5,717 nucleotides of DNA, taken from positions 1 to 5,717 of the forward strand of contig JAIRLC010000060.1 in the NCBI GenBank assembly GCA_031259645.1. The letters are read 5' to 3'. Below, one piece after another: positions 1 to 5,166 of the stretch. The stretch's first letter is position 1, and every line of letters starts with the position of its first letter. Position numbers and translations under genes: made by a program. The notes beneath the pieces were generated by a model that saw nothing but the letters and a program-made list of their open reading frames with translations, searched no databases and was not told where the DNA came from. The stretch is from Prevotellaceae bacterium. Its GTDB lineage: Bacteria; Bacteroidota; Bacteroidia; Bacteroidales; UBA932.

Positions 1-81
1 ATATCTTAATTATTTTCAGTGTGCATTGCAATATTTTTGCGATATGTGGTTATATTGTATATATGTAATTAGTGATTAATT

Positions 82-175
82 GTTAGTGAAAAACAGATAA
101 TAGAACATAGATTTTTAGACAATAGACAAGACTAATGTGACTAATTTTTTAATGTGCTAATGTGACTAATGAAAT
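82..175. repeat. Direct repeat, copy 1 (partner at 323-399)
   Basis: Positions 82-129 match 323-370 at 43 of 48 bases, and all five differences are transitions. The similarity resumes over 151-175, which matches 375-399. Copy 1 has about 17 extra bases (roughly 133-149) carrying an additional TAATGTGACTAAT unit. The repeat has no coding potential and no obvious terminal inverted repeats. A shorter relative (GTAGTAGACGATAGAC, about 1760-1775) lies in the second spacer. Confidence 0.7.
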
Positions 176-322
176 ACAAGTTAAGCATTAAGCGAAAAGT
201 GTTAAGCGAAAAAATTGTTCATTATTCATTGTTAACTGTTCATTGTAAAAGGGTTCGCTGGTGATTAGTTCTTCTTTCTTTCTACATCATCTGTTGTAAG
301 CCGGCGGCCCTTTTCTTTAATG

Positions 323-399
323 GTTAATGAAAAACAGACAATAGAACATGGATTTTTAGATGATAGACAAAAACAATGTGCTAATGTGATTAATGAAAT
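323..399. repeat. Direct repeat, copy 2 (partner at 82-175)
   Basis: This is the shorter copy of the repeat at 82-175, lacking its internal extra segment of about 17 bases. It lies 72 bp upstream of the secreted protein gene and runs into AT-rich text (about 397-463) that resembles 1809-1857 downstream of that gene. The gene is therefore bracketed by related non-coding sequence. Confidence 0.7.
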
Positions 400-470
400 T
401 CTTAGTTCTTAGTTAATTATTCTATGTTCTAATAGCTAAACATCTAAATTAATATCTAAATTAAAAAAAT

Positions 471-1361
471 ATGAAAACAACAATGACAAAACAATTTTTA
501 TTTTTAGCGCTCTTGGGCGGCATGGTAATGCCGATGGCGGCACAAACGGTGGACGTGACGCTGCAATGCGGACAATCTTATACGATAAACAGCACAGTGC
601 CGGCAACGGCTGCAGCCGGCTTAACTTACCGTTGGTTGGAAAACGGGAGCACAGTAACCGGGACGGCAGCCAACTATACTGTGCCAGTTACAAAAAGTGT
701 GGGAATTTATACGTATATCCGGCAGGCCATGTCGGAAGGGTGTACCGATTGGCAAAATTCCAATGCGTTTACGGTAGAAGTTAAAAACAAAGATGATGAC
801 GGTGTGTGTATTAATGGATTAACGTGGGCGAAATACAATGTAGATGACCCGGGCAATTTTACCCAATCGATTTACGCACCCGGAAAATATTACCAAACTA
901 ACCGAAATACTCCAATTGATCCCAACGATCCTGAAGTGGTAATTGGACCCTACACACCGGATAGTGATTGGATGAGTGGCCCGGGAGTTTGCCCGTTGAC
1001 GTGGCGCGTCGCTACATTAATTGATTGGCAGAAACTGCACTTTTCAACCCCTGTGTGTGCTGGTGACACGGTTGGTCTGATTGTCCGAACCCCGGGCGCC
1101 GCCCCAACTCTCCGAGTCGGCCCAGATGCCTGTAACCTTGTAGATCCCAAAGCGTATATAGTTTTGGAAAGCCATGTTAATCTTACTCAACCGGGTACAC
1201 GCGCTACTTATCCTTCTTATTCGTTGGCTGATTACCATGCCGGCTCGAGCACCCTCGGTTCCTGGGACCCTAACCGCTGCCCGAACGGCCCCGGCGGACA
1301 CTGCCAGACAATGACTTGGCATGATTACCGTGCCCACCCTGTGCGATGCGTAAAAGATTAA
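471..1361 (+). CDS. Secreted protein: signal peptide, Ig-like domain, FISUMP-like C-terminal domain
   Basis: Seen: a 296-aa protein with a signal peptide at residues 1-24 (charged start, hydrophobic core FLFLALLGGMVM, likely cleavage at MAA|Q). There is no lipobox Cys. Residues about 27-104 look like an Ig/PKD-like beta domain, with C33, 'TYRWLENGS', 'GIYTYIR', C91 and 'FTVEV'. Residues about 111-296 have hallmarks of the Fibrobacter succinogenes major paralogous family: 'INGLTWAKYNV' (115-124), 'GKYYQTNR' (138-145), 'CPLTWRVATLIDW' (174-186) and a terminal 'YRAHPVRCVKD'. There are nine Cys in total, seven of them after residue 112, so disulfides outside the cytoplasm are plausible. Known: such proteins are usually surface-exposed or secreted, with undefined function. 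I see no type IX secretion C-terminal domain. The start at 471 follows an A-rich leader; Met5 (483) is an alternative that keeps the signal peptide. It stands alone, flanked by repeat-rich spacers, and is unlikely to be co-transcribed with the ribosomal genes. Confidence 0.85.
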   Translation: MKTTMTKQFLFLALLGGMVMPMAAQTVDVTLQCGQSYTINSTVPATAAAGLTYRWLENGSTVTGTAANYTVPVTKSVGIYTYIRQAMSEGCTDWQNSNAFTVEVKNKDDDGVCINGLTWAKYNVDDPGNFTQSIYAPGKYYQTNRNTPIDPNDPEVVIGPYTPDSDWMSGPGVCPLTWRVATLIDWQKLHFSTPVCAGDTVGLIVRTPGAAPTLRVGPDACNLVDPKAYIVLESHVNLTQPGTRATYPSYSLADYHAGSSTLGSWDPNRCPNGPGGHCQTMTWHDYRAHPVRCVKD

Positions 1362-1586
1362 GATGTACGGAATTCTTAAATAAATGATGGCGTCTGTTTC
1401 ACGCCCCACCGCCGCATGCCTTATGGAAACGGGGGCTGTTAGACAAATGACAATTAAAAATTAACAATGCATAATGTTAATAATGTGCTAATGAAACTCA
1501 TTGCCGGGGAACGGCGAAAAGGGGAACGGAGAACGAAAAGTAGCAGTCGGCGGTGGCAGTATCGTTTGTTAATGTGATTAATTTTT

Positions 1587-1607
1587 AATTCTTAACTAAA
1601 ATGTCTA
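1587..1607. repeat. 21-bp exact direct repeat, copy 1
   Basis: Positions 1587-1607 are identical to 1809-1829. The repeat begins AATTCTTAACTAAA and lies on the two sides of the GC-rich palindromic island at 1648-1755. It belongs to the same AT-rich family that fills the upstream spacer. Confidence 0.7.
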
Positions 1608-1678
1608 TGGCAATTATATACGACTTTACACCAAAATCCATGGTAGATAAAAATCCCGGCGGGGTTTCAGTCCGGTAG
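1601..1678 (+). pseudogene. Possible tiny ORF or 5' gene remnant (25 codons)
   Basis: An open frame starts at ATG 1601 (or ATG 1607, giving 'MAIIYDFTPKS...') and stops at TAG 1676-1678. From memory, the 'MAIIYDF' opening is reminiscent of the N-termini of Bacteroidetes HU-like DNA-binding proteins, but seven residues cannot establish homology. Its last third lies inside the palindromic island, and its first codons lie in an AT-rich repeat (1587-1607). The ORF could therefore be a chance product of repeats. Confidence 0.12.
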
Positions 1679-1755
1679 AAAAACGCGGGAGCGCCCACCC
1701 CGGGGCTACCAATATTGTTTCCCGTCGGGAAACAAACGCCGGATACGTTAAAAAT
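1648..1755. repeat. GC-rich palindromic island, candidate REP/MITE-like element
   Basis: This roughly 100-bp GC-rich block in AT-rich surroundings contains nested inverted repeats. The outer arms are ATCCCGGCG (1653-1661) and CGCCGGAT (1737-1744), complementary except for one bulged C. GGTAG (1674-1678) pairs with CTACC (1706-1710), around an 8-bp palindrome CCCCGGGG (1698-1705). Two small hairpins share a CCC-GNC-GGG core: 1651-1667, and 1715-1735 with a perfect 9-bp stem. TAAAAAT occurs at both edges (1648-1654 and 1749-1755) and could be a target duplication or chance in AT-rich DNA. There is no ORF for a transposase, so it would be non-autonomous. The boundaries and identity are inference. 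Confidence 0.5.
1715..1735. other. Perfect 9-bp stem hairpin with GTC triloop
   Basis: TTGTTTCCC (1715-1723) pairs base for base with GGGAAACAA (1727-1735) around the loop GTC. No T tract follows on the + strand, so it is not a typical intrinsic terminator for the upstream gene. It is best read as part of the palindromic island. Confidence 0.75.
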
Positions 1756-1808
1756 TAGGTAGTAGACGATAGACTTTCAGATAATAGATAAAAAACAAAT
1801 GATGATTA

Positions 1809-1829
1809 AATTCTTAACTAAAATGTCTA
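1809..1829. repeat. 21-bp exact direct repeat, copy 2
   Basis: This is identical to 1587-1607. It sits about 90 bp upstream of the ribosomal operon promoter. The text after it (TCTATGTTCTAA, 1841-1852) also recurs near 421-432 in the first spacer. Confidence 0.7.
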
Positions 1830-1915
1830 ATATCTATAAATCTATGTTCTAAAATCTACACAACAACTGATTTTTTATAAATTTGCAAAATCTATTAAAA
1901 AATGTTCAAATCTTG

Positions 1916-1946
1916 TTTGTAAGTTCCAAAAATATAGCTATCTTTG
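1916..1946 (+). promoter_or_regulatory. Bacteroidetes-type promoter for the ribosomal protein operon
   Basis: TTTG (1916-1919) and TATCTTTG (1939-1946) are separated by 19 bp. This matches the Bacteroidetes housekeeping sigma pattern: a -33 TTG-type box and a -7 TAnnTTTG box. Transcription would start near 1951-1954, leaving a leader of about 56-60 nt before rplC. A second -7-like match (TAAATTTG, 1878-1885) lacks a -33 partner and is less convincing. The site makes rplC the first gene of its transcript. Confidence 0.8.
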
Positions 1947-1950
1947 CAAC

Positions 1951-1965
1951 CCGCTTTTTATGCGG
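1951..1965 (+). promoter_or_regulatory. Small hairpin at the predicted 5' end of the operon transcript
   Basis: CCGC (1951-1954) can pair with GCGG (1962-1965) around a TTTTTAT loop. It falls at or just after the predicted transcription start, so it could protect the 5' end of the mRNA. The stem is only 4 bp, and a regulatory role is speculation. Confidence 0.35.
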
Positions 1966-2009
1966 ATAATGTTTATATTATTGAGTGATAAGTTATTAAT
2001 TACAAACAA

Positions 2010-2633
2010 ATGCCTGGACTAATTGGAAAAAAAATTGGAATGACATCCATTTTCGGTGCCGACGGTAAAAACATACCGTGCACCGTTATCGAAGCTGGTC
2101 CGTGTGTAGTTACGCAGGTGCTTACGGAAGAGAAGAATGGTTATGCCGCCGTACAGCTTGCCTATGACGACAAAAAAGAAAAACACACCAGCGCGGGCTT
2201 AATAGGCCATTTTAAAAAGGCAAATACCACCCCAAAGGGCAAGGTGGCGGAGTTCAAAAACGACTTCAAGAAACCGATGCAATTGGGCGACGTGATTACC
2301 GTAAACGACGTGCTTCAGGAAGAAGACTGGGTCGATGTTACGGGTACTTCTAAAGGCAAGGGATTTCAAGGCGTGGTGCGCCGTCACGGATTTAGCGGTG
2401 TGGGTGGACAAACCCACGGCCAGCACAACCGTCTGCGCGCCCCGGGCTCCATGGGCGCCTCATCGTGGCCTTCGCGCGTATTCCCCGGAAAACGCCTGGC
2501 CGGACGCATGGGCGGCGATAGAGTGAAAATATTAAACCTGAAAGTATTGAAGGTGATCCCCGAAAATAACCTGCTGTTGGTGAAAGGGTCCATCCCCGGT
2601 GCAAAAGGGTCATACCTATTAATAGAGGAGTAA
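2010..2633 (+). CDS. rplC: 50S ribosomal protein L3
   Basis: L3 is an early-binding 23S rRNA protein whose long internal extension reaches toward the peptidyl transferase centre. The 207-aa product is complete (E. coli L3 is 209). It opens with '[15 protein letters not shown]', has the '[17 protein letters not shown]' segment (112-128), the extension '[14 protein letters not shown]' (136-149), '[13 protein letters not shown]' (160-172) and the C-terminal '[14 protein letters not shown]'. Where E. coli L3 carries the PrmB-methylated Gln150, this protein has Ala150 in 'GASSWP'. As I recall, Bacteroides also lacks this Gln. The start has no Shine-Dalgarno, only an A-rich leader (ACAAACAA), which is normal for the phylum. 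It is the first gene after the promoter; rpsJ, its usual upstream neighbour, is absent. Its last codons contain the ribosome binding site for rplD. Confidence 0.98.
   Translation: MPGLIGKKIGMTSIFGADGKNIPCTVIEAGPCVVTQVLTEEKNGYAAVQLAYDDKKEKHTSAGLIGHFKKANTTPKGKVAEFKNDFKKPMQLGDVITVNDVLQEEDWVDVTGTSKGKGFQGVVRRHGFSGVGGQTHGQHNRLRAPGSMGASSWPSRVFPGKRLAGRMGGDRVKILNLKVLKVIPENNLLLVKGSIPGAKGSYLLIEE
2624..2630 (+). promoter_or_regulatory. Shine-Dalgarno site for rplD inside the end of rplC
   Basis: AGAGGAG lies 9 nt before the rplD ATG and forms the final Glu-Glu codons of rplC. It is one of only two strong Shine-Dalgarno sites in the operon (the other is before rpsC), where the remaining starts lack one. 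Confidence 0.7.
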
Positions 2634-2639
2634 CGGACG

Positions 2640-3275
2640 ATGGAACTATCAGTATATAAAATCGACGGGCAAGAGTCAGGAAAGAAGATTATCCTCGACG
2701 ATACGGTATTCGGCATAGCGCCGAACGACCATGCCATTTATTTGGATGTGAAACAGTACCTGGCCAATCAACGCCAGGGTACGGCGAAAACGAAAGAACG
2801 CAACGAAGTGGCCTACAGTACCAAGAAGATTGTTCGCCAAAAAGGTTCCGGCGGCGCACGCCACGGCAGCATCAAATCGGGTATTTACGTGGGCGGCGGT
2901 ACGATTTTCGGCCCCAAGCCGCGTGACTACAGTTTTAAATTGAACAAAAAGCTCAAACAACTGGCGCGCAGGAGCGCTCTCTCAATTAAGGCAAAAGACA
3001 GCGCCATTACCGTGTTGGAGCAATTTACCATGGAAGCCCCGAAAACATCGGCCTTTATATCGATTTGCAAAAATCTGAAATTTGAAGATCGCACGAAAGT
3101 GCTGTTGGTGCTTCCCGAAAACAATAATAACATCTACCTGTCGTCCCGCAACCTGCCGCGAGTAAAGGTAATCACGTCTTCGGAACTGACTACCTACGAC
3201 ATTATGAATGCCACCAACCTCGTGCTGGTGGATGCTGCGGTTGAGGTATTGAATAAACAGTTGGGACACGCTTAA
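2640..3275 (+). CDS. rplD: 50S ribosomal protein L4
   Basis: L4 is an early 50S assembly protein whose extended loop lines the narrow part of the polypeptide exit tunnel. In E. coli it also represses its own operon. The 211-aa product is complete (E. coli is 201). The tunnel loop is at about residues 48-85, with 'KKIVRQKGSGGARHGSIKSG' at 62-81, matching the family's KPWRQKGTGRAR-type loop. It is followed by 'GGGTIFGPKPRDYSFKLNKKLK' (85-106) and 'ARRSALSIKAK'. The C-terminal half (120-211) has the alternating beta/helix pattern of the globular domain, including 'VLLVLPENN' and 'NATNLVLVDAAV'. The start is set by the Shine-Dalgarno 9 nt upstream, 6 nt after rplC ends. The operon's leader is too short to hold an E. 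coli-style L4-responsive structure. Confidence 0.98.
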   Translation: MELSVYKIDGQESGKKIILDDTVFGIAPNDHAIYLDVKQYLANQRQGTAKTKERNEVAYSTKKIVRQKGSGGARHGSIKSGIYVGGGTIFGPKPRDYSFKLNKKLKQLARRSALSIKAKDSAITVLEQFTMEAPKTSAFISICKNLKFEDRTKVLLVLPENNNNIYLSSRNLPRVKVITSSELTTYDIMNATNLVLVDAAVEVLNKQLGHA

Positions 3276-3286
3276 AAAGAAGTCAC

Positions 3287-3577
3287 ATGGAAATATTAAT
3301 AAGGCCATTAATAACCGAGAAAATGACGATTCAGGGCGAAAAGTTGAATCGTTACGGTTTTGTAGTTGACCGCACAGCCAATAAGCTGGAAATAAAAAAA
3401 GCGGTTGAGGACATGTACGGGGTTACGGTGAAAAATGTGAACACCGCCAACTACCATGGGAAACGTAAAAGCCGCTTTACCAAAGCGGGATTATTGACAG
3501 GCCGCGCCAATCACTATAAGAAAGCGATTGTAACGCTGGCCGGAGAAGACAAAATTGATTTTTACAGCAACATTTAA
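3287..3577 (+). CDS. rplW: 50S ribosomal protein L23
   Basis: L23 binds domain III of 23S rRNA at the tunnel exit and is the docking point for trigger factor and the signal recognition particle. The 96-aa product is complete (E. coli is 100). It shows the family opening 'LIRPLITEKMT' (4-14), where Glu11 corresponds to the conserved trigger-factor-contact Glu18 of E. coli. It also has 'YGFVVDRTANKLEIKKAVE' (23-41), 'VKNVNTANYHGK' (48-59), the basic loop 'KRKSRFTKAGLLTGRANHYKKA' (59-80) and a final beta strand 'KIDFYSNI'. The gene begins 11 nt after rplD with only a weak AGAAG upstream, and ends 3 nt before rplB. Confidence 0.97.
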   Translation: MEILIRPLITEKMTIQGEKLNRYGFVVDRTANKLEIKKAVEDMYGVTVKNVNTANYHGKRKSRFTKAGLLTGRANHYKKAIVTLAGEDKIDFYSNI

Positions 3578-3580
3578 GCC

Positions 3581-4405
3581 ATGGCAGTACGTAAATTTAA
3601 ACCGGTAACACCGGGACAAAGACATAAAGTCATCAGCGCGTTTGATGATATTACCACCGGCGCCCCTGAAAAGTCATTGCTGGCGCCGCTGCGCAAGTCG
3701 GGCGGCCGTAACAACCAGGGTAAAATGACAATGCGCTACATCGGCGGTGGCCACAAGCGCATGTATCGCATCATCGACTTTTTGCGGAATAAAGACGGCG
3801 TGAAAGCCACCGTAAAAACGATTGAGTATGACCCCAACCGCAGCGCCCGCATTGCGCTGGTGCAATATGCCGATGGGGAAAAACGCTACATTATAGCGCC
3901 TAACGGCTTGAAGGTAGGACAACAAATTGTGTCGGGTGCAGGCGTTGCGCCCGAAATAGGAAATGCGTTGCCGTTGAATGAAATTCCATTGGGTACGGTT
4001 GTGCACAACATCGAATTGCATCCGGGGCAGGGTGCGGCCATGGCGCGTAGCGCCGGCACGTATGCCCAGCTTACGGCGCGTGAAGGAACACATGCGGTGT
4101 TGAAATTGCCTTCGGGCGAAACCCGCATGGTGCTTGTTACCTGTCGTGCCACGGTGGGCAGTGTATCCAACCCCGACCACAACCTCGAATCGCACGGTAA
4201 AGCAGGCCGGAAACGTTGGCTTGGCCGCCGTCCGCGTGTGCGTGGCGTGGTGATGAACCCCGTAGATCACCCGATGGGTGGTGGTGAAGGACGCGCCTCC
4301 GGCGGACACCCGCGTTCGCGTAAGGGCATACCCGCTAAGGGATACAAGACACGTAACCCGAAGAAAACTTCAAAGAAGTTTATCATTGAAAAACGTAAAA
4401 AATAA
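3581..4405 (+). CDS. rplB: 50S ribosomal protein L2
   Basis: L2 is needed for subunit joining and for organising the peptidyl transferase centre. The 274-aa product is complete (E. coli is 273). The N-terminal OB-type RNA-binding part includes '[20 protein letters not shown]' (41-60) and '[20 protein letters not shown]' (83-102). The SH3-like second half includes '[20 protein letters not shown]' (145-164). The C-terminal extension includes '[20 protein letters not shown]' (209-228). His230 in 'NPVDHP' corresponds to the functionally important His229 of E. coli. The next variable position is Met232 where E. coli has His; I recall this, together with '[13 protein letters not shown]', as the Bacteroidetes form. 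The tail is strongly basic. The gene starts 3 nt after rplW without a Shine-Dalgarno. Confidence 0.98.
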   Translation: MAVRKFKPVTPGQRHKVISAFDDITTGAPEKSLLAPLRKSGGRNNQGKMTMRYIGGGHKRMYRIIDFLRNKDGVKATVKTIEYDPNRSARIALVQYADGEKRYIIAPNGLKVGQQIVSGAGVAPEIGNALPLNEIPLGTVVHNIELHPGQGAAMARSAGTYAQLTAREGTHAVLKLPSGETRMVLVTCRATVGSVSNPDHNLESHGKAGRKRWLGRRPRVRGVVMNPVDHPMGGGEGRASGGHPRSRKGIPAKGYKTRNPKKTSKKFIIEKRKK

Positions 4406-4427
4406 CCGGATAAATGAAAAATAAAAT

Positions 4428-4694
4428 ATGAGTCGTTCACTAAAAAAAGGCCCTTACATTCATCCCAGCTTAGAAAAGAAAGTGCTGGAAATGGCAGAAG
4501 GTAAGAAGAAAAAAGAAGTGATAAAAACATGGTCGCGCGCCAGTATGATTTCCCCCGACTTTGTAGGACAAACCATCGCTGTGCATAACGGCAACAAGTT
4601 TATTCCGGTGTATATTACCGAAAACATGGTAGGCCACAAATTAGGAGAGTTTGCACCAACCCGTACGTTCAGAGGACATTCGGGCAATCGTTAA
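4428..4694 (+). CDS. rpsS: 30S ribosomal protein S19
   Basis: S19 sits in the head of the 30S subunit, forms a complex with S13, and contributes to A-site tRNA contacts and intersubunit bridges. The 88-aa product is complete (E. coli is 92). Family motifs are easy to see: '[19 protein letters not shown]' (1-19), '[20 protein letters not shown]' (32-51), '[20 protein letters not shown]' (52-71) and '[15 protein letters not shown]' (72-86). It follows rplB by 22 nt. The start lacks a Shine-Dalgarno and is preceded by an A-rich stretch. Confidence 0.98.
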   Translation: MSRSLKKGPYIHPSLEKKVLEMAEGKKKKEVIKTWSRASMISPDFVGQTIAVHNGNKFIPVYITENMVGHKLGEFAPTRTFRGHSGNR

Positions 4695-4724
4695 TCATTC
4701 ATCGTATAAAAAAGAAATCTCAAT

Positions 4725-5165
4725 ATGGGAGCTCGTAAAAGAGAAATGGCCGAAAGGCTAAAAGAAGCAAGGAAACAGACGGCTGTCGCAAAGCTGAATA
4801 ATGTTCCTACCTCACCCCGCAAGATGCGCTTGGTCGCCGATTTGGTAAGGGGTGTTGAAGTAAACCGCGCCTTGGATATTTTGAAATATACCAAGAAAGA
4901 GGCTTCGGTTCGTTTGGAAAAGCTGCTCAAGTCGGCTATTGCCAACTGGGAGAGCAAAAACGAAAGCGAGAAAAAAGAACTTGAAAACGGGAATATTTGC
5001 ATCACGCATATTTCCGTGGGTCAAGGCCGCACCCTGAAGCGTATCCGCACAGCGCCGCAAGGCCGCGCCGCACGTATTCGTAAACGTTCAAACCACGTTA
5101 CGATCATTGTAGGTAAAAAAAGTGAGCCAGTAAAAGAAACAGAAACAGTAACAGAGGAGCAATAA
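4725..5165 (+). CDS. rplV: 50S ribosomal protein L22
   Basis: L22 contacts all 23S rRNA domains, and its long beta-hairpin lines the exit tunnel beside L4, near the macrolide site. The 146-aa product is complete and longer than the roughly 110-aa E. coli protein. The extra length is an N-terminal basic extension (about 1-20), a Lys/Glu-rich insert (about 77-90) and a C-terminal acidic tail (about 131-146). Conserved segments are '[19 protein letters not shown]' (25-43), '[15 protein letters not shown]' (46-60), '[10 protein letters not shown]' (67-76) and the tunnel hairpin (about 92-125) with '[20 protein letters not shown]' (102-121). The start 'MGARKR' matches the Bacteroidetes form I recall, which favours 4725 over the Met at residue 8. 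It begins 30 nt after rpsS with an A-rich AAAAAAGAAA upstream and ends 1 nt before rpsC. Confidence 0.97.
   Translation: MGARKREMAERLKEARKQTAVAKLNNVPTSPRKMRLVADLVRGVEVNRALDILKYTKKEASVRLEKLLKSAIANWESKNESEKKELENGNICITHISVGQGRTLKRIRTAPQGRAARIRKRSNHVTIIVGKKSEPVKETETVTEEQ
5153..5159 (+). promoter_or_regulatory. Shine-Dalgarno site for rpsC inside the end of rplV
   Basis: AGAGGAG lies 7 nt before the rpsC ATG and encodes the Glu-Glu near the end of L22. The spacing is ideal and supports the 5167 start, 1 nt after the rplV stop. Confidence 0.7.
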
Positions 5166-5166
5166 C

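Larger units (their letters stand above)
1..470. other. AT-rich intergenic spacer with degenerate repeats, no gene
   Basis: I see no credible coding region or RNA gene here. The DNA is strongly AT-rich and built from recurring short phrases: TAATGTGAYTAAT at 133-145, 158-170 and 382-394; AATGTGCTAATG at 151-162 and 375-386; TTAAGC at 181-186, 188-193 and 202-207; and several TTCATT/GTTCATTG units at about 218-245. A short GC-richer patch (about 251-311) interrupts it. AAAAGGG (247-253) could pair with CCCTTTT (308-314), but the 54-nt separation makes a terminator unlikely. No convincing promoter for the gene starting at 471 was found. The only TAnnTTTG match (TATTTTTG, 32-39) has no TTG at the right distance. 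Confidence 0.75.
1362..1915. other. Repeat-rich intergenic spacer, no clear gene
   Basis: This stretch between the secreted protein gene and the ribosomal operon promoter holds no convincing gene. From left to right it contains a short hairpin (GGCGT 1389-1393 with ACGCC 1401-1405, no T tract), AT-rich text with AATGTGCTAATG (1482-1493), and a purine-rich patch with two GGGGAACGG units (1506-1514 and 1521-1529). These are followed by TAATGTGATTAAT (1570-1582), a 25-codon reading frame (1601-1678), a GC-rich palindromic island (1648-1755) and more AT-rich repeats (about 1756-1860). No rpsJ (S10) sequence is present. Confidence 0.75.

Noticed and set aside
32..39. TATTTTTG as a -7 promoter element
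   Set aside because: No TTG lies at the required upstream distance, and the nearest gene is more than 400 bp away.
82..399. CRISPR array
   Set aside because: There are only two imperfect copies, too far apart and of unequal length, with no regular repeat-spacer pattern.
1389..1405. Hairpin GGCGT/ACGCC 28 nt after the secreted protein gene as an intrinsic terminator
   Set aside because: The stem is only 5 bp and is followed by a C-rich stretch with no T tract.
1044..1409. Minus-strand open frame of 121 codons across the secreted protein gene
   Set aside because: It is antisense to a gene with a clear signal peptide and domain pattern, and its translation shows no recognisable family.
1878..1885. 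TAAATTTG as a second promoter for rplC
   Set aside because: It matches TAnnTTTG but has no -33 TTG about 19-21 bp upstream; the site at 1916-1946 is complete.
3930..4300. L2 Met232 in place of E. coli His as a functional defect
   Set aside because: The key His230 is kept, and Met at this place is, as I recall, the normal Bacteroidetes form.
3674..4309. Minus-strand open frame of 211 codons inside rplB
   Set aside because: It is a shadow of L2 caused by GC-rich codon use; the translation is Arg/His/Thr-rich with no motif.
4414..4431. Five-codon frame (ATG...TGA) overlapping the rpsS start by stop-start overlap, as a leader peptide
   Set aside because: It is too short and made only of A/T-rich codons, as expected by chance in an A-rich leader without a Shine-Dalgarno.
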